DNA of 23,649 bases from a virus, in IMG/VR virus record IMGVR_UViG_3300025824_000005, positions 1-23,649 of that record; one strand, 5' to 3'. This document shows positions 14,170 to 21,580 of the stretch, piece after piece. The notes beneath the pieces were generated by a model. The model saw only the letters and a list, made by a program, of their open reading frames with translations, was not told the DNA's origin and did no database searches. Position numbers and translations under genes: made by a program. Within the stretch, counting starts at the first letter, position 1. Every line of letters begins with the position of its first letter.

Positions 14170-15716
14170 AGCCTATTCCTCATGGCGTTACGAATCGGCT
14201 TGTTCTTATTAAGCGCGTCGATAATCGCATTCTCAAAAACATCCGGGTGCTGAACAAGCAAATCCCTGAATGATTTCGCGTCATTGGCGTTAATGTAGAC
14301 ATTAAACATCTGGCTTGTTTCGCCGATTCCATCTCCGCGATTTAACCGTTTCAAATTACCTGATCCCAAAGCCGACATGCCCCGCCGCGACACCACTCCC
14401 TCGCCGGACTGCGCGATAATCGGAATCTCATCCGGAGCAAGGCCCGAGTGCGCGCGGATAGGTTGCACAACCCCGCCCGCGTGATAAACCATCCCGCCTT
14501 CATGAAAGAAAGGAATCATGCCCGGGAACATTGCCCCTACCGTCTTAATCAAAATCATCTTGGCAAAAACCTCGGCTAAAACGTCCAGCATCATATTCCC
14601 GAACTCTGCAAAATAATCTTTTGCGTCATCCAGCTGACCGCGAAACGCATCACTAAAGAAATGTTTAAACGCGCTTCCCAGCGAACGCGCAGTTCCCTCC
14701 GCTACGGACTGAAGCGCGTCAAACTTCTGCGCTACCTCCTTAATATCAATTTCATTGCCAAGACCTTTGAGTGAATCGACAAAACCTTTGATTGCCGCTC
14801 TGGCTTTGTCGTATCCTTGAGCTAAACTACCCTCTCCGGTCGAAAGCGTATTTGAAATCTTTTCGCCTACGCGCGACATCTCTACGTCGGACGCCCTAAT
14901 AAGCTGTTGCAGATTTTCCCGAAACTTCTCGAGATTCTGTGCCGCCTCGCGGTAAGGCTCGCCTAACCGTCCAGGCAACTTGCCCAGAATTTCATAAAAC
15001 TTTATAAGACCAATCGTGACATTATCGAAACCTACCAAAAGGTATTTGATGAGTTTGACGAACCCGATGTAAACCATCTGCGCACCGATCTCAATCGCAT
15101 TCAAGACCGGCACAGCAACGTCTCTGAATTTAAGAAAGACGACAATAAGCCCGGCAACAACAACCGCGATCCCCACAAGCCATGGATTCGCCAAGGCAAA
15201 CAACGCGAACTTAGCCACCAAATCGATAATAATTCCCCCAAGCCTCGTGAACCTACCGACCAAAGACAGTACGATCCCTCCGAACATTAAAAATATTCCG
15301 GTCATTGCGATCGATTGAACAATCAACCCCTGAGTCGCAGGCGACAAACTGTTCCAAATATTGAGCAAATTACCGAAAACATTGGCCACCTGATGCACAA
15401 CCGGCACCAATGCCTCGGCGATGCTCACTCTTAAACCGATGAACGCGTTATCAAGACGCTTTAGTTCGTTGGAAACGGATATCGAATACTTCTCTGCGGA
15501 TTTGAATGCGAGTGCCAAGGGGCCCGTTAACGCGCCGCCCATGAAGATAAGATTCTGGCCGACCTGCGATATTTCACGGCCGACCTGACGCATAGTTCCG
15601 CCAAGCTGTTTGCAGGAATTGGCGAACTTCTGAATATTGCCCTCTATTCCCTGCAGACGCTTGGTGATTTCGTCTTTTAACTTCATCACAATCTCAAGCT
15701 CACGATTGGTCGGCAT
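14166..15716 (-). CDS. tape measure protein
   Basis: A 516-residue protein with GAGGAG just before its ATG. The N-terminus is helical (EIVMKLKDEITKRLQGIEGN), hydrophobic segments lie at about 130-160 and 165-195, a long helical region follows, and the tail has the glycine motif HEGGMVYHAGGVV with IIAQSGEGVVSRRGMSALG. These are hallmarks of phage tape measure proteins, which set tail length and later leave with the DNA. Using the rule of about 0.15 nm per residue, the tail would be short, near 75-80 nm. Its position after the frameshifted chaperone pair supports the call. Confidence 0.92.
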   Translation of the reverse strand: MPTNRELEIVMKLKDEITKRLQGIEGNIQKFANSCKQLGGTMRQVGREISQVGQNLIFMGGALTGPLALAFKSAEKYSISVSNELKRLDNAFIGLRVSIAEALVPVVHQVANVFGNLLNIWNSLSPATQGLIVQSIAMTGIFLMFGGIVLSLVGRFTRLGGIIIDLVAKFALFALANPWLVGIAVVVAGLIVVFLKFRDVAVPVLNAIEIGAQMVYIGFVKLIKYLLVGFDNVTIGLIKFYEILGKLPGRLGEPYREAAQNLEKFRENLQQLIRASDVEMSRVGEKISNTLSTGEGSLAQGYDKARAAIKGFVDSLKGLGNEIDIKEVAQKFDALQSVAEGTARSLGSAFKHFFSDAFRGQLDDAKDYFAEFGNMMLDVLAEVFAKMILIKTVGAMFPGMIPFFHEGGMVYHAGGVVQPIRAHSGLAPDEIPIIAQSGEGVVSRRGMSALGSGNLKRLNRGDGIGETSQMFNVYINANDAKSFRDLLVQHPDVFENAIIDALNKNKPIRNAMRNRL

Positions 15717-16010
15717 CTACTCCTCGCTCTCTTTCATACGCGCGATCTCCCGCTCGATTAAAATAACCGATTCAACAAACTTCGCGGGTTGATCCAGCCA
15801 ACCGCCGGGATTGGGAAGATAGCCTTTGATGAAGAAAAAATACGCACTTAGATATTCAACGCTTTTTCTTTCGACAAGTATTCTTGGACATCGCGTAAAC
15901 TCCCAATCGTTTAATTTCCACATGCCGGGGATCGGCGAATCAGTCTCACAACCCCGCTCGTTCTTTTGAGCGCCTGAACACTTGTGGCAGTCCAGCTTAA
16001 ATTTATGCAA
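15717..16010 (-). CDS. tail assembly chaperone extension (T-like), reached by -1 frameshift
   Basis: The frame is open from the -1 slip site at 16028-16034 through CTG ACA CTG GCG GTC TGG into the TTG at 16010, and encodes HKFKLDCHKCSGAQKNERGC and further sequence to 15717. Cysteines at C8, C11, C21 and C41 could bind zinc. No good SD precedes the TTG, so translation probably occurs only as the extension of the upstream gene, giving a fusion of about 244 residues. This is the lambda GT arrangement: the fused form helps load the tape measure protein encoded next. Confidence 0.85.
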   Translation of the reverse strand: MHKFKLDCHKCSGAQKNERGCETDSPIPGMWKLNDWEFTRCPRILVERKSVEYLSAYFFFIKGYLPNPGGWLDQPAKFVESVILIEREIARMKESEE

Positions 16011-16034
16011 CCAGACCGCCAGTGTCAGTTTTTT
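15985..16034 (-). promoter_or_regulatory. programmed -1 ribosomal frameshift site
   Basis: The heptamer A AAA AAC is in the correct phase (ATA AAA AAC TGA) at 16028-16034, directly before the upstream stop. Six bases later an 8-bp stem can form between 16014-16021 (TGGCGGTC) and 15985-15992 (GACTGCCA), with one G-U pair and a 21-base loop. Slippery site, spacer and stem fit the textbook -1 signal. Confidence 0.85.
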
Positions 16035-16450
16035 ATTTCGTTCTCGCTCAATGTATTTTCAGCCAAGATCACCTCGGACAACTCATCGATCAACGCCTTT
16101 GGAAACATTGAAATAATCTCGTCGGATAAGACGTTGTAATTCTTGCCGTTCACCGGCATAGACACGGTGTCAAACTTAACCGGCTTCTTATCCCGCGGAT
16201 CGAGAAAATTCTCCAACCCTTTAAGCCCGAACTTCACCACCATGAGATTGCGCTTTGAGGCATTGATGTTCGCCTTGGCCGGTTCCTTCGGATTTTTTGA
16301 ACTGAATTCGAAACTGGTCGTTTGATCCTCGATAAATGCCCTTAAATGAGAATCAAGAAGACCGAGATTAAACACAGTAGGATTGCCCGCGTCGGAATCC
16401 AGTTTTGATTTGTAAGGTTTGCTTTCATAAATATTTATCCCTGTAAGCAT
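16025..16450 (-). CDS. tail assembly chaperone (G-like)
   Basis: A 141-residue protein with GAGGAGG before its ATG. It contains TSFEFSSKNPKEPAKANINA and a helical C-terminal half that ends in SENEIKN at the frameshift heptamer. Sequence identity to known chaperones is not obvious to me, but the position between the major tail protein and the tape measure, and the -1 frameshift into the next frame, are the defining traits of G-type chaperones. A minority of ribosomes should produce the extended form. Confidence 0.8.
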   Translation of the reverse strand: MLTGINIYESKPYKSKLDSDAGNPTVFNLGLLDSHLRAFIEDQTTSFEFSSKNPKEPAKANINASKRNLMVVKFGLKGLENFLDPRDKKPVKFDTVSMPVNGKNYNVLSDEIISMFPKALIDELSEVILAENTLSENEIKN

Positions 16451-16464
16451 GTTTTTCCTCCTCG

Positions 16465-17607
16465 TTAAAGTGCCAAGATTGTTATTTCATCGTCACCCGG
16501 CGTGACTGAACCATTAAGGCAAAACGCGCTCTTTGCCAGTTGAAGCCCGTCCCTGTCTTCGTCATCGACTTTCGTGTATTGCGCCTTTGGAATGTAAATC
16601 CTGAATTTATTACCGGCAACCGACCCGATAGTGCAGTCGACAACCATCTCCGCGCCCGAGAACCACTTGGTATGAAAGTCATAGGCCGCAACCGTTACCA
16701 TCTCCGGATTGAACGAACCCGTGACATTACGCCCCGTGATCGCAAACGCGAGAACTCCGCGAACATCATTGACATCATCACGCACGGCTAAAACGTTGCC
16801 GATATCAATGTCCATTTCTCCGATCTTGGCCGAATACGCGTCCACCGAGAAAAGCGCGCTTAAGAAAACTGGCGGCTTTGTTGTCTCGTAAGTCACATTT
16901 GCCAAGAACGCCGTATCCGTGACCCCCGCCTCAACGCCCTGAAAATCAAGATCCAGCATGACCGGCTCACCCGACCTAAAACCAATCTTCACCTTGCCGC
17001 GTGATCCCTTGATAAGCTTGCGGATGCCGTCTTCATAATTTCCCTGCGTCAAACAGGGAATATTATCGGAAACGAGCTTGAATTCGTTGCCCACAGTCGT
17101 CGGAACAGATGATGTGACAGCGGTCGCCGCAGATGTGCCGCCGGTGATCGTTTCACCAGTCGAAAACGTGCCTGATACAGTCACGAAGTAAATAAACGTC
17201 GCTCCGGTCGCGGTATTAATAACCACCCTGCCCTTTGCCGCTGACGTGCCGCCTGTAATAGTTTCACCGTGCTGAAATGGCCCGTTAGTAACTGCGCCGA
17301 TGTTCATAGACTTAAGCGCGTTTGCCCCGAACCCGCACGCTTGAAGTAATTTTCCCCATTCCGGCGCCGTAACAGCCGTGCCGGATCCTCTTAATTCCAA
17401 ACGATAAGAAATACCCGCTGTGCGCTTACCCGGTGTTTTACCGATATTCGAGAATGACGGACGAGCGGGATTGCGGTCAAACATCACCACATCAAAACTA
17501 ACCTTCGGGTTATAAACCAATAGCTTCGCATCCGCGGCCACGAGCGTTTCGGCAACACCCTCCACCGCCTCTATCTTTGCGGCCAGCTGTCTTTTACGCG
17601 TTAACAT
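16465..17607 (-). CDS. major tail (tube) protein
   Basis: A 380-residue protein with a strong SD (GGAGGAG). It starts MLTRKRQLAAKIEAVEGVAE, with the VEG.AETL pattern of phage tail tube proteins, and has IGKTPGKRTAGISYRLELRG, SRGKVKIGFRSGEPVMLDLD and a regular beta pattern. Residues about 103-172 look like an inserted domain with two FxxGETITGGTSAA units (111-124 and 148-161), possibly displayed on the outside of the tube. Gene order before the chaperones supports the call, and only one tail tube/sheath-size gene is present, so the tail is probably non-contractile. Confidence 0.82.
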   Translation of the reverse strand: MLTRKRQLAAKIEAVEGVAETLVAADAKLLVYNPKVSFDVVMFDRNPARPSFSNIGKTPGKRTAGISYRLELRGSGTAVTAPEWGKLLQACGFGANALKSMNIGAVTNGPFQHGETITGGTSAAKGRVVINTATGATFIYFVTVSGTFSTGETITGGTSAATAVTSSVPTTVGNEFKLVSDNIPCLTQGNYEDGIRKLIKGSRGKVKIGFRSGEPVMLDLDFQGVEAGVTDTAFLANVTYETTKPPVFLSALFSVDAYSAKIGEMDIDIGNVLAVRDDVNDVRGVLAFAITGRNVTGSFNPEMVTVAAYDFHTKWFSGAEMVVDCTIGSVAGNKFRIYIPKAQYTKVDDEDRDGLQLAKSAFCLNGSVTPGDDEITILAL

Positions 17608-17619
17608 GACTCTCCTCCT

Positions 17620-18078
17620 CTATCCGGAAACTTCCGGATCATTCTGTTTGTGCTGATAAATGATTTCCAACTCAATGACAATCCCAGCGTGCGGCTGGCC
17701 TTCCACCGTTTCAAAAAGAACATTTGATTTGATATTCGTATCCTTGGCATTCCCGCCGCGGGTGACATCACCTATGATTGCCTTTTCGATGTCGCCTAAA
17801 AGACTATTTAAAATCGAATCCGTTGACTGCGGATCATCCTCGTCCTGCCTTACCCACACATCCAAATAAACAGTAAACCGGCACGTCATGAACGGATTGG
17901 GCGTCGGATCCTTTTCTTCCGCGCCCGCGTTAATAACAACGCACGGCACCGATAAAAGAGAATTACCCGCCTGCCGCCAACGCTGGACGCTTTGAATATC
18001 GTTGTGATAACCGTTAGCGATCGTCACGCCCAAAAGCGTCATCCTTAAATCCTCTAAAATACTTTCCCGGATCGTCAT
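17620..18078 (-). CDS. tail terminator-like protein
   Basis: A 152-residue protein coupled to the upstream gene by ATGA overlap. It has an N-terminal helix (TIRESILEDLRMTLL), a central VPCVVINAGAEEKDPTPNPF and CRFTVYLDVWV, and ends with GIVIELEIIYQHKQNDP. The layout matches small head-tail or tail-terminator proteins (lambda gpU-like) that cap the tail tube. It lies between the tail-completion gene and the tube gene, as expected. Sequence evidence alone is moderate. Confidence 0.7.
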   Translation of the reverse strand: MTIRESILEDLRMTLLGVTIANGYHNDIQSVQRWRQAGNSLLSVPCVVINAGAEEKDPTPNPFMTCRFTVYLDVWVRQDEDDPQSTDSILNSLLGDIEKAIIGDVTRGGNAKDTNIKSNVLFETVEGQPHAGIVIELEIIYQHKQNDPEVSG

Positions 18079-18680
18079 ACTTTGCTCAATGCTTTTTCGA
18101 CGGATTTATTGAGAATAATTATCCGTTCATTTTGCAGGTCATCCCACGTTTGGTAAAACATCAGCCTCGGCCTTATGCGGACGCTGTTCTTTAAAACAAA
18201 AAGCGGCAAAATCTGCCTCGCTTTCTTTATTACCTTCGCCAAGAACGTCTTGCCTCTCAATTGAATGGGAATCACGTTCTTGATTAGCCGTGGCTGTCGG
18301 TATTGCTTTTTGAGACGTCCGTTAGAGGTAAACAACTCACGCCTCGCCGAAAGCGGCACCGCGAGCTTTCCTCCGCCCGGGTTCTTAACCGTTGCCCCTT
18401 CCTCATGCATACGCGCGATTTTCGAGTCCGAGAAAATCACCATGCCCATGCCTTCAATATCCTGCGATACCAAACTTGCGCGGCTAAAATGCGTGAATAT
18501 CCCATGCGGGCGCCCTTTTATCCCCGGAGGGCCCTGAAGCCGCGTCTGCTTGAACACTTTCAAAAACTTCCGGCTGATATGATCCATGCCGTCGGCGATT
18601 TCATACTTAAGATCCTTCGGGAACAACCTGATCGCCCGTTCAAGATTCCGCGTGTTTATCTCAACAGTTAATTCGCTCAT
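18075..18680 (-). CDS. tail completion / neck protein (HK97 gp10 or gpZ-like)
   Basis: The ATG at 18678-18680 overlaps the preceding stop (ATGA) and gives 201 residues; a longer frame to 18740 would run inside the upstream gene. It begins MSELTVEINTRNLERAIRLF, then YEIADGMDHISRKFLKVFKQ and ARMHEEGATV. The MHEEG motif is common in phage minor tail or completion proteins of this position. The rest is basic. The product probably joins head and tail. The family name is inferred from position and these motifs. Confidence 0.7.
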   Translation of the reverse strand: MSELTVEINTRNLERAIRLFPKDLKYEIADGMDHISRKFLKVFKQTRLQGPPGIKGRPHGIFTHFSRASLVSQDIEGMGMVIFSDSKIARMHEEGATVKNPGGGKLAVPLSARRELFTSNGRLKKQYRQPRLIKNVIPIQLRGKTFLAKVIKKARQILPLFVLKNSVRIRPRLMFYQTWDDLQNERIIILNKSVEKALSKV

Positions 18681-19024
18681 TTCTGCACCAGTAAATGCCA
18701 AATACCTTCGTCTTGCCCTAAAATATCCGCTACGATCCAATTAATAGCTGACCCGCTGATATTCTCAGAGAACGACACCATATCCCCGCCCTTGTTGATG
18801 GACGCAACGCCTGTCGCCGCATCATTGGCAATAAAGATTTCACATTGATTGATAAGAACACGGCCGATATCCTCAGACGCAGGATCTAATCGTTTACGGT
18901 TAACAACAGCCGTGATAGTCTTCGGAACGCCTGCCTTGGGCGTGTATACGATGCTTTCCGCGAATTCATTGGCGTTTAAAAAACCCTTAGCCGCATCCTG
19001 CTTAACTTGAGTCTTAAAACTCAT
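18677..19024 (-). CDS. head-tail joining protein, lambda gpFII-like
   Basis: The ATG at 19022-19024 has GGAGG 4 bases upstream; the frame upstream of it crosses a hairpin region and is rejected. The 115-residue product contains NANEFAESIVYTPKAGVPKT, ITAVVNRKRLDP and a C-terminal SGSAINWIVADILGQDEGIW. This matches the beta-barrel gpFII group, which fits on the head connector. It overlaps the next gene by 4 bases. Confidence 0.7.
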   Translation of the reverse strand: MSFKTQVKQDAAKGFLNANEFAESIVYTPKAGVPKTITAVVNRKRLDPASEDIGRVLINQCEIFIANDAATGVASINKGGDMVSFSENISGSAINWIVADILGQDEGIWHLLVQK

Positions 19025-19042
19025 CTCTCCTCCAAAGGTTGC

Positions 19043-19069
19043 GGGGGATCCCCGCAAAGAGGATCCCCC
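19043..19069. repeat. inverted repeat after the major capsid gene
   Basis: GGGGGATCC (19043-19051) and GGATCCCCC (19061-19069) are perfect reverse complements around a 9-base gap. A second, overlapping palindrome TTGCGGGG...CCCCGCAA covers 19039-19057, so two alternative hairpins compete. There is no T tract on the minus strand, so this looks like an mRNA-stabilising or processing hairpin after the capsid gene rather than a simple terminator. Confidence 0.6.
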
Positions 19070-19083
19070 TTGCCTTAATTTCC

Positions 19084-20040
19084 TTAAGCAACCTTCATGA
19101 GGTGCGCGAAGTACGGATCAATGACGATCTCGTCCACATGCTGGCGCACGCGGAAGATATCGCTTCGTGACGCGTCATCACGATACTGCTCGACCGTCGC
19201 ATTCTCCGGACTGTCAGACGACCAAAGGAATGTCCTTCCAACACTCGGATCAGAAAGACGATTCGCATCGCCAATCACCGCGACCATGGCGTAAGAGGCA
19301 TTCCAAATATCGCCATTGATGAACGTCTTGCCTTCCTTGGCGGTGTTATAAATTCCCCTGCCGACAAGGATGTTCTTTACACCCAAAACGTCCGCAAGAG
19401 CGTTTAATATCTCCGCCTCGGTTAACCGCGCCACGTACTTAATACAATCTTTGATGACGCTGTTATTCAACAGCCGGTCAAGATTCGCCTTGCTGAAGAT
19501 GAGCGTGCTGGGGTCGATGCCGCTATTGGCACGCACCTTCTCGCGGATTGCGCGCACCTGCGCGATCACATCAGTCGATGCGCTCGTCCAAGGCGTTGCC
19601 GAGTTATCGGTGTAAAGCTGAGCACCGGTAAACATGGTCGTATTAAACATAAGTCCAGCGACACGCCGCTCCTGCGCCTGCAAGACCCTGCGGGTAACGA
19701 TTTGAACTGTCGTCAGCTCAGCGTCGAAGTCGGTGGAGTAAAGCGTTCTTTCGCCGTCGTCCAATACGCCTTCAAGACCGAACTCCTCGCAGTTGTACTG
19801 CTTGTCCTTGGCCGAGAAACCGTCGCGGTTGTAGTTTCCGCGCGGGGCGCGTTTGGTATCAGCCTCGCGGGTGATACTTTCACGCGTGATCGCCGGAAAG
19901 ATACTCGATTTCTTTTTGGTTTGAAAAATCGGCAGAACTTGAGTGCCGATAAACTCGTTTTGCTGTTGCGTAAACTCCAAAGTCGCCTCTCCCAGATCCA
20001 ACCTAGGCACTGCTCTTGAACCTGAATAATCAACTCCCAT
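19084..20040 (-). CDS. major capsid protein (phage capsid E family)
   Basis: A 318-residue protein with GAGGAGG before its ATG. LDLGEATLEFTQQQNEFIGT, QVLPIFQTKKKSSIFPAI, YNCEEFGLEGVLDD and the central TLIFSKANLDRLLNN with ILNALADVLGVKNILVGRG form the typical capsid-E (lambda gpE-type, HK97 fold) pattern. The C-terminus has the DIFRVRQHVDEIVIDPYF beta strands of the P domain. It follows the protease/scaffold and decoration genes. Copies of this protein form the procapsid shell. Confidence 0.92.
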   Translation of the reverse strand: MGVDYSGSRAVPRLDLGEATLEFTQQQNEFIGTQVLPIFQTKKKSSIFPAITRESITREADTKRAPRGNYNRDGFSAKDKQYNCEEFGLEGVLDDGERTLYSTDFDAELTTVQIVTRRVLQAQERRVAGLMFNTTMFTGAQLYTDNSATPWTSASTDVIAQVRAIREKVRANSGIDPSTLIFSKANLDRLLNNSVIKDCIKYVARLTEAEILNALADVLGVKNILVGRGIYNTAKEGKTFINGDIWNASYAMVAVIGDANRLSDPSVGRTFLWSSDSPENATVEQYRDDASRSDIFRVRQHVDEIVIDPYFAHLMKVA

Positions 20041-20070
20041 GGTATTCCTCCTCGTTTTATAAAACTTTAT

Positions 20071-20427
20071 TTACAATAGAATGCACTCGACGATTTCACC
20101 GTCTGCCGCCGTCGCTTCCAAATTACGACCCTGAATCGAACCGCTCACCGTTGCGCTGATCTTGCCGTCCAGCGCGCCGTAAAAACTTCCGCCGATAGCG
20201 ATCGCGCCGTTGGCTTCCATTTTGAACGACCTGCCGGTATGCTTAAGATCGATTGAAACCATCTCGCCAGTAAGCGCCCTTGCCGCACTGACACCGATGA
20301 ACGCATCTCCCGCGTCCGCGTATTCGACCAGCGTCCCGCTACCTGTAGTTAACTTCACTCTGCGATACGGCTCGATTACCGCCTCATTCGCAACAAATGC
20401 CTTTGAACCTAAATTAAACTGTGACAT
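20071..20427 (-). CDS. capsid decoration protein, DUF2190-like
   Basis: A 118-residue protein with GGAGGAG before the ATG. The motif SKAFVANEAVIEPYRRVKLT, AGDAFIGVSAARALTGEMVS and a late GGSFYGALDGKIS correspond to the DUF2190 small beta-barrel, often the head decoration or capsid cement protein next to capsid E. It sits between protease/scaffold and capsid, the position of lambda gpD. Confidence 0.85.
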   Translation of the reverse strand: MSQFNLGSKAFVANEAVIEPYRRVKLTTGSGTLVEYADAGDAFIGVSAARALTGEMVSIDLKHTGRSFKMEANGAIAIGGSFYGALDGKISATVSGSIQGRNLEATAADGEIVECILL

Positions 20428-20444
20428 CTTTCTCCTCCTTCGTT

Positions 20445-20837
20445 TTACTTTTGACGTTTATCCGCCGTTATTTTCAAAGCCTCGGTCATACTGCAACTGT
20501 GTTCCAGTTTGTAAGCCCTCGCCTTTTCAAGATGCGTGGCCGGTTTCTTGGACAGATCCTCTCCCGTATCAGGCCCGACCGGAGGCACCGATGCCTTCTG
20601 CAGTCCCTCAAGCTGTTTTTCCTGAAACTTGATCGTGGCCTGTTCAATCGAAGCGCCGTTATCGATCGACTCGAGAGCAAGATCATTCATGTCTTTAAAC
20701 CCTTTTGACTTCTTAAGGATCGAACCTGCCCGCTCGCGCTCTTTCTTCGTTCCTTCTTCAACCCCAAGCGCGTGAATGGAGTTGTAAAGGTCGGATCGCT
20801 CCGCCTTGAGTTTCTCTAACGTGATTTCTTCAAACAT
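20445..20837 (-). CDS. nested in-frame scaffold gene (Nu3-like)
   Basis: Inside the protease gene, GAGGAGG lies 6 bases before an in-frame ATG at 20835-20837. It would give a 130-residue acidic/basic helical protein beginning MFEEITLEKLKAERSDLYNS, which is the scaffold-like region. Lambda C and Nu3 use the same arrangement. Part of the SD codes for a run of glutamates, so chance is possible. Confidence 0.65.
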   Translation of the reverse strand: MFEEITLEKLKAERSDLYNSIHALGVEEGTKKERERAGSILKKSKGFKDMNDLALESIDNGASIEQATIKFQEKQLEGLQKASVPPVGPDTGEDLSKKPATHLEKARAYKLEHSCSMTEALKITADKRQK

Positions 20838-21518
20838 TTCTTCCTCCTCTTTGTTGGTATCTCTGTTAAAACCGTATCTCTGCAAAAACGAGATCACCTT
20901 CTCAACCGCTTCCGGCTGATTGAGAAATTTATCTAAAAACGCCGTTATCTCTGCGGACGGTTTCACGCTTTCCGAGAAGAACGGCATTCCGAAAAGACCG
21001 TCGTTCGCCGCTGGATCATCAACCACATCCACCGACATAAGTTTTTTGACGCGGATATACGGCGGCAATGCTTTGCCGTCTTTACCCGTTTCCTTCTTAA
21101 ACTCTTCTTCCCAATGAATTACCATGGAAGACCCGAATGCATCCGGATCGCTCTGCGCAAGGTTCATGACATAACCAGCCAAATCACCGTCCGGCGTTTT
21201 GTGAGCGGTCGGGTCGATATGCAAATCCGCCCGGACGATATCCCCATCGCGCCTGAAGTTTTTCGCCCGACCCAAGAACGTTCCCAAAGCTGTACCACTC
21301 ATATTTGGATGACCAAACCGAGATTTGATGCCTGCCTTCGCCTGATTGCCAAATTCCACCACCGAATTCAACGCTACCTCATCAAACTCCCCCCTTTCAT
21401 CGTGCGTGACGCCCTTGGTGACAACCGCGAAACCGGCGATCACTTCTTTCTCCCGATTAACCTGAACACCGCCGCCGCGAGCGATATCCGAACGAAAATA
21501 AATATCTTTATTTGCCAT
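20445..21518 (-). CDS. prohead protease with C-terminal scaffold
   Basis: A 357-residue protein with AAAGGAG before its ATG. Residues about 1-190 form the protease: FGHP near residue 68 offers the catalytic His, FGSSMVIHW near residue 148 the Ser, and VKKLMSVDVVDDPAANDGLF the conserved end strand with an acidic residue, as in the S78-like prohead protease group. Residues about 228-357 are charged and helical, as in scaffolds, starting after an internal SD and Met. The architecture is like lambda C/Nu3: protease and scaffold share one frame. The protein would be cleaved during head maturation. Confidence 0.85.
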   Translation of the reverse strand: MANKDIYFRSDIARGGGVQVNREKEVIAGFAVVTKGVTHDERGEFDEVALNSVVEFGNQAKAGIKSRFGHPNMSGTALGTFLGRAKNFRRDGDIVRADLHIDPTAHKTPDGDLAGYVMNLAQSDPDAFGSSMVIHWEEEFKKETGKDGKALPPYIRVKKLMSVDVVDDPAANDGLFGMPFFSESVKPSAEITAFLDKFLNQPEAVEKVISFLQRYGFNRDTNKEEEEMFEEITLEKLKAERSDLYNSIHALGVEEGTKKERERAGSILKKSKGFKDMNDLALESIDNGASIEQATIKFQEKQLEGLQKASVPPVGPDTGEDLSKKPATHLEKARAYKLEHSCSMTEALKITADKRQK

Positions 21519-21580
21519 CAGTCGCTCCTTTTAGCCGCTCAACACAAACATCGATCACGCACGGCATAGCCATCTGGCTT

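Noticed and set aside
21521-21577. Short minus-strand frame of about 20 codons (MAMPCVIDVCVERLK...) between portal and protease genes
   Set aside because: It lacks a ribosome site, is very short, and probably reflects the spacer before the protease SD.
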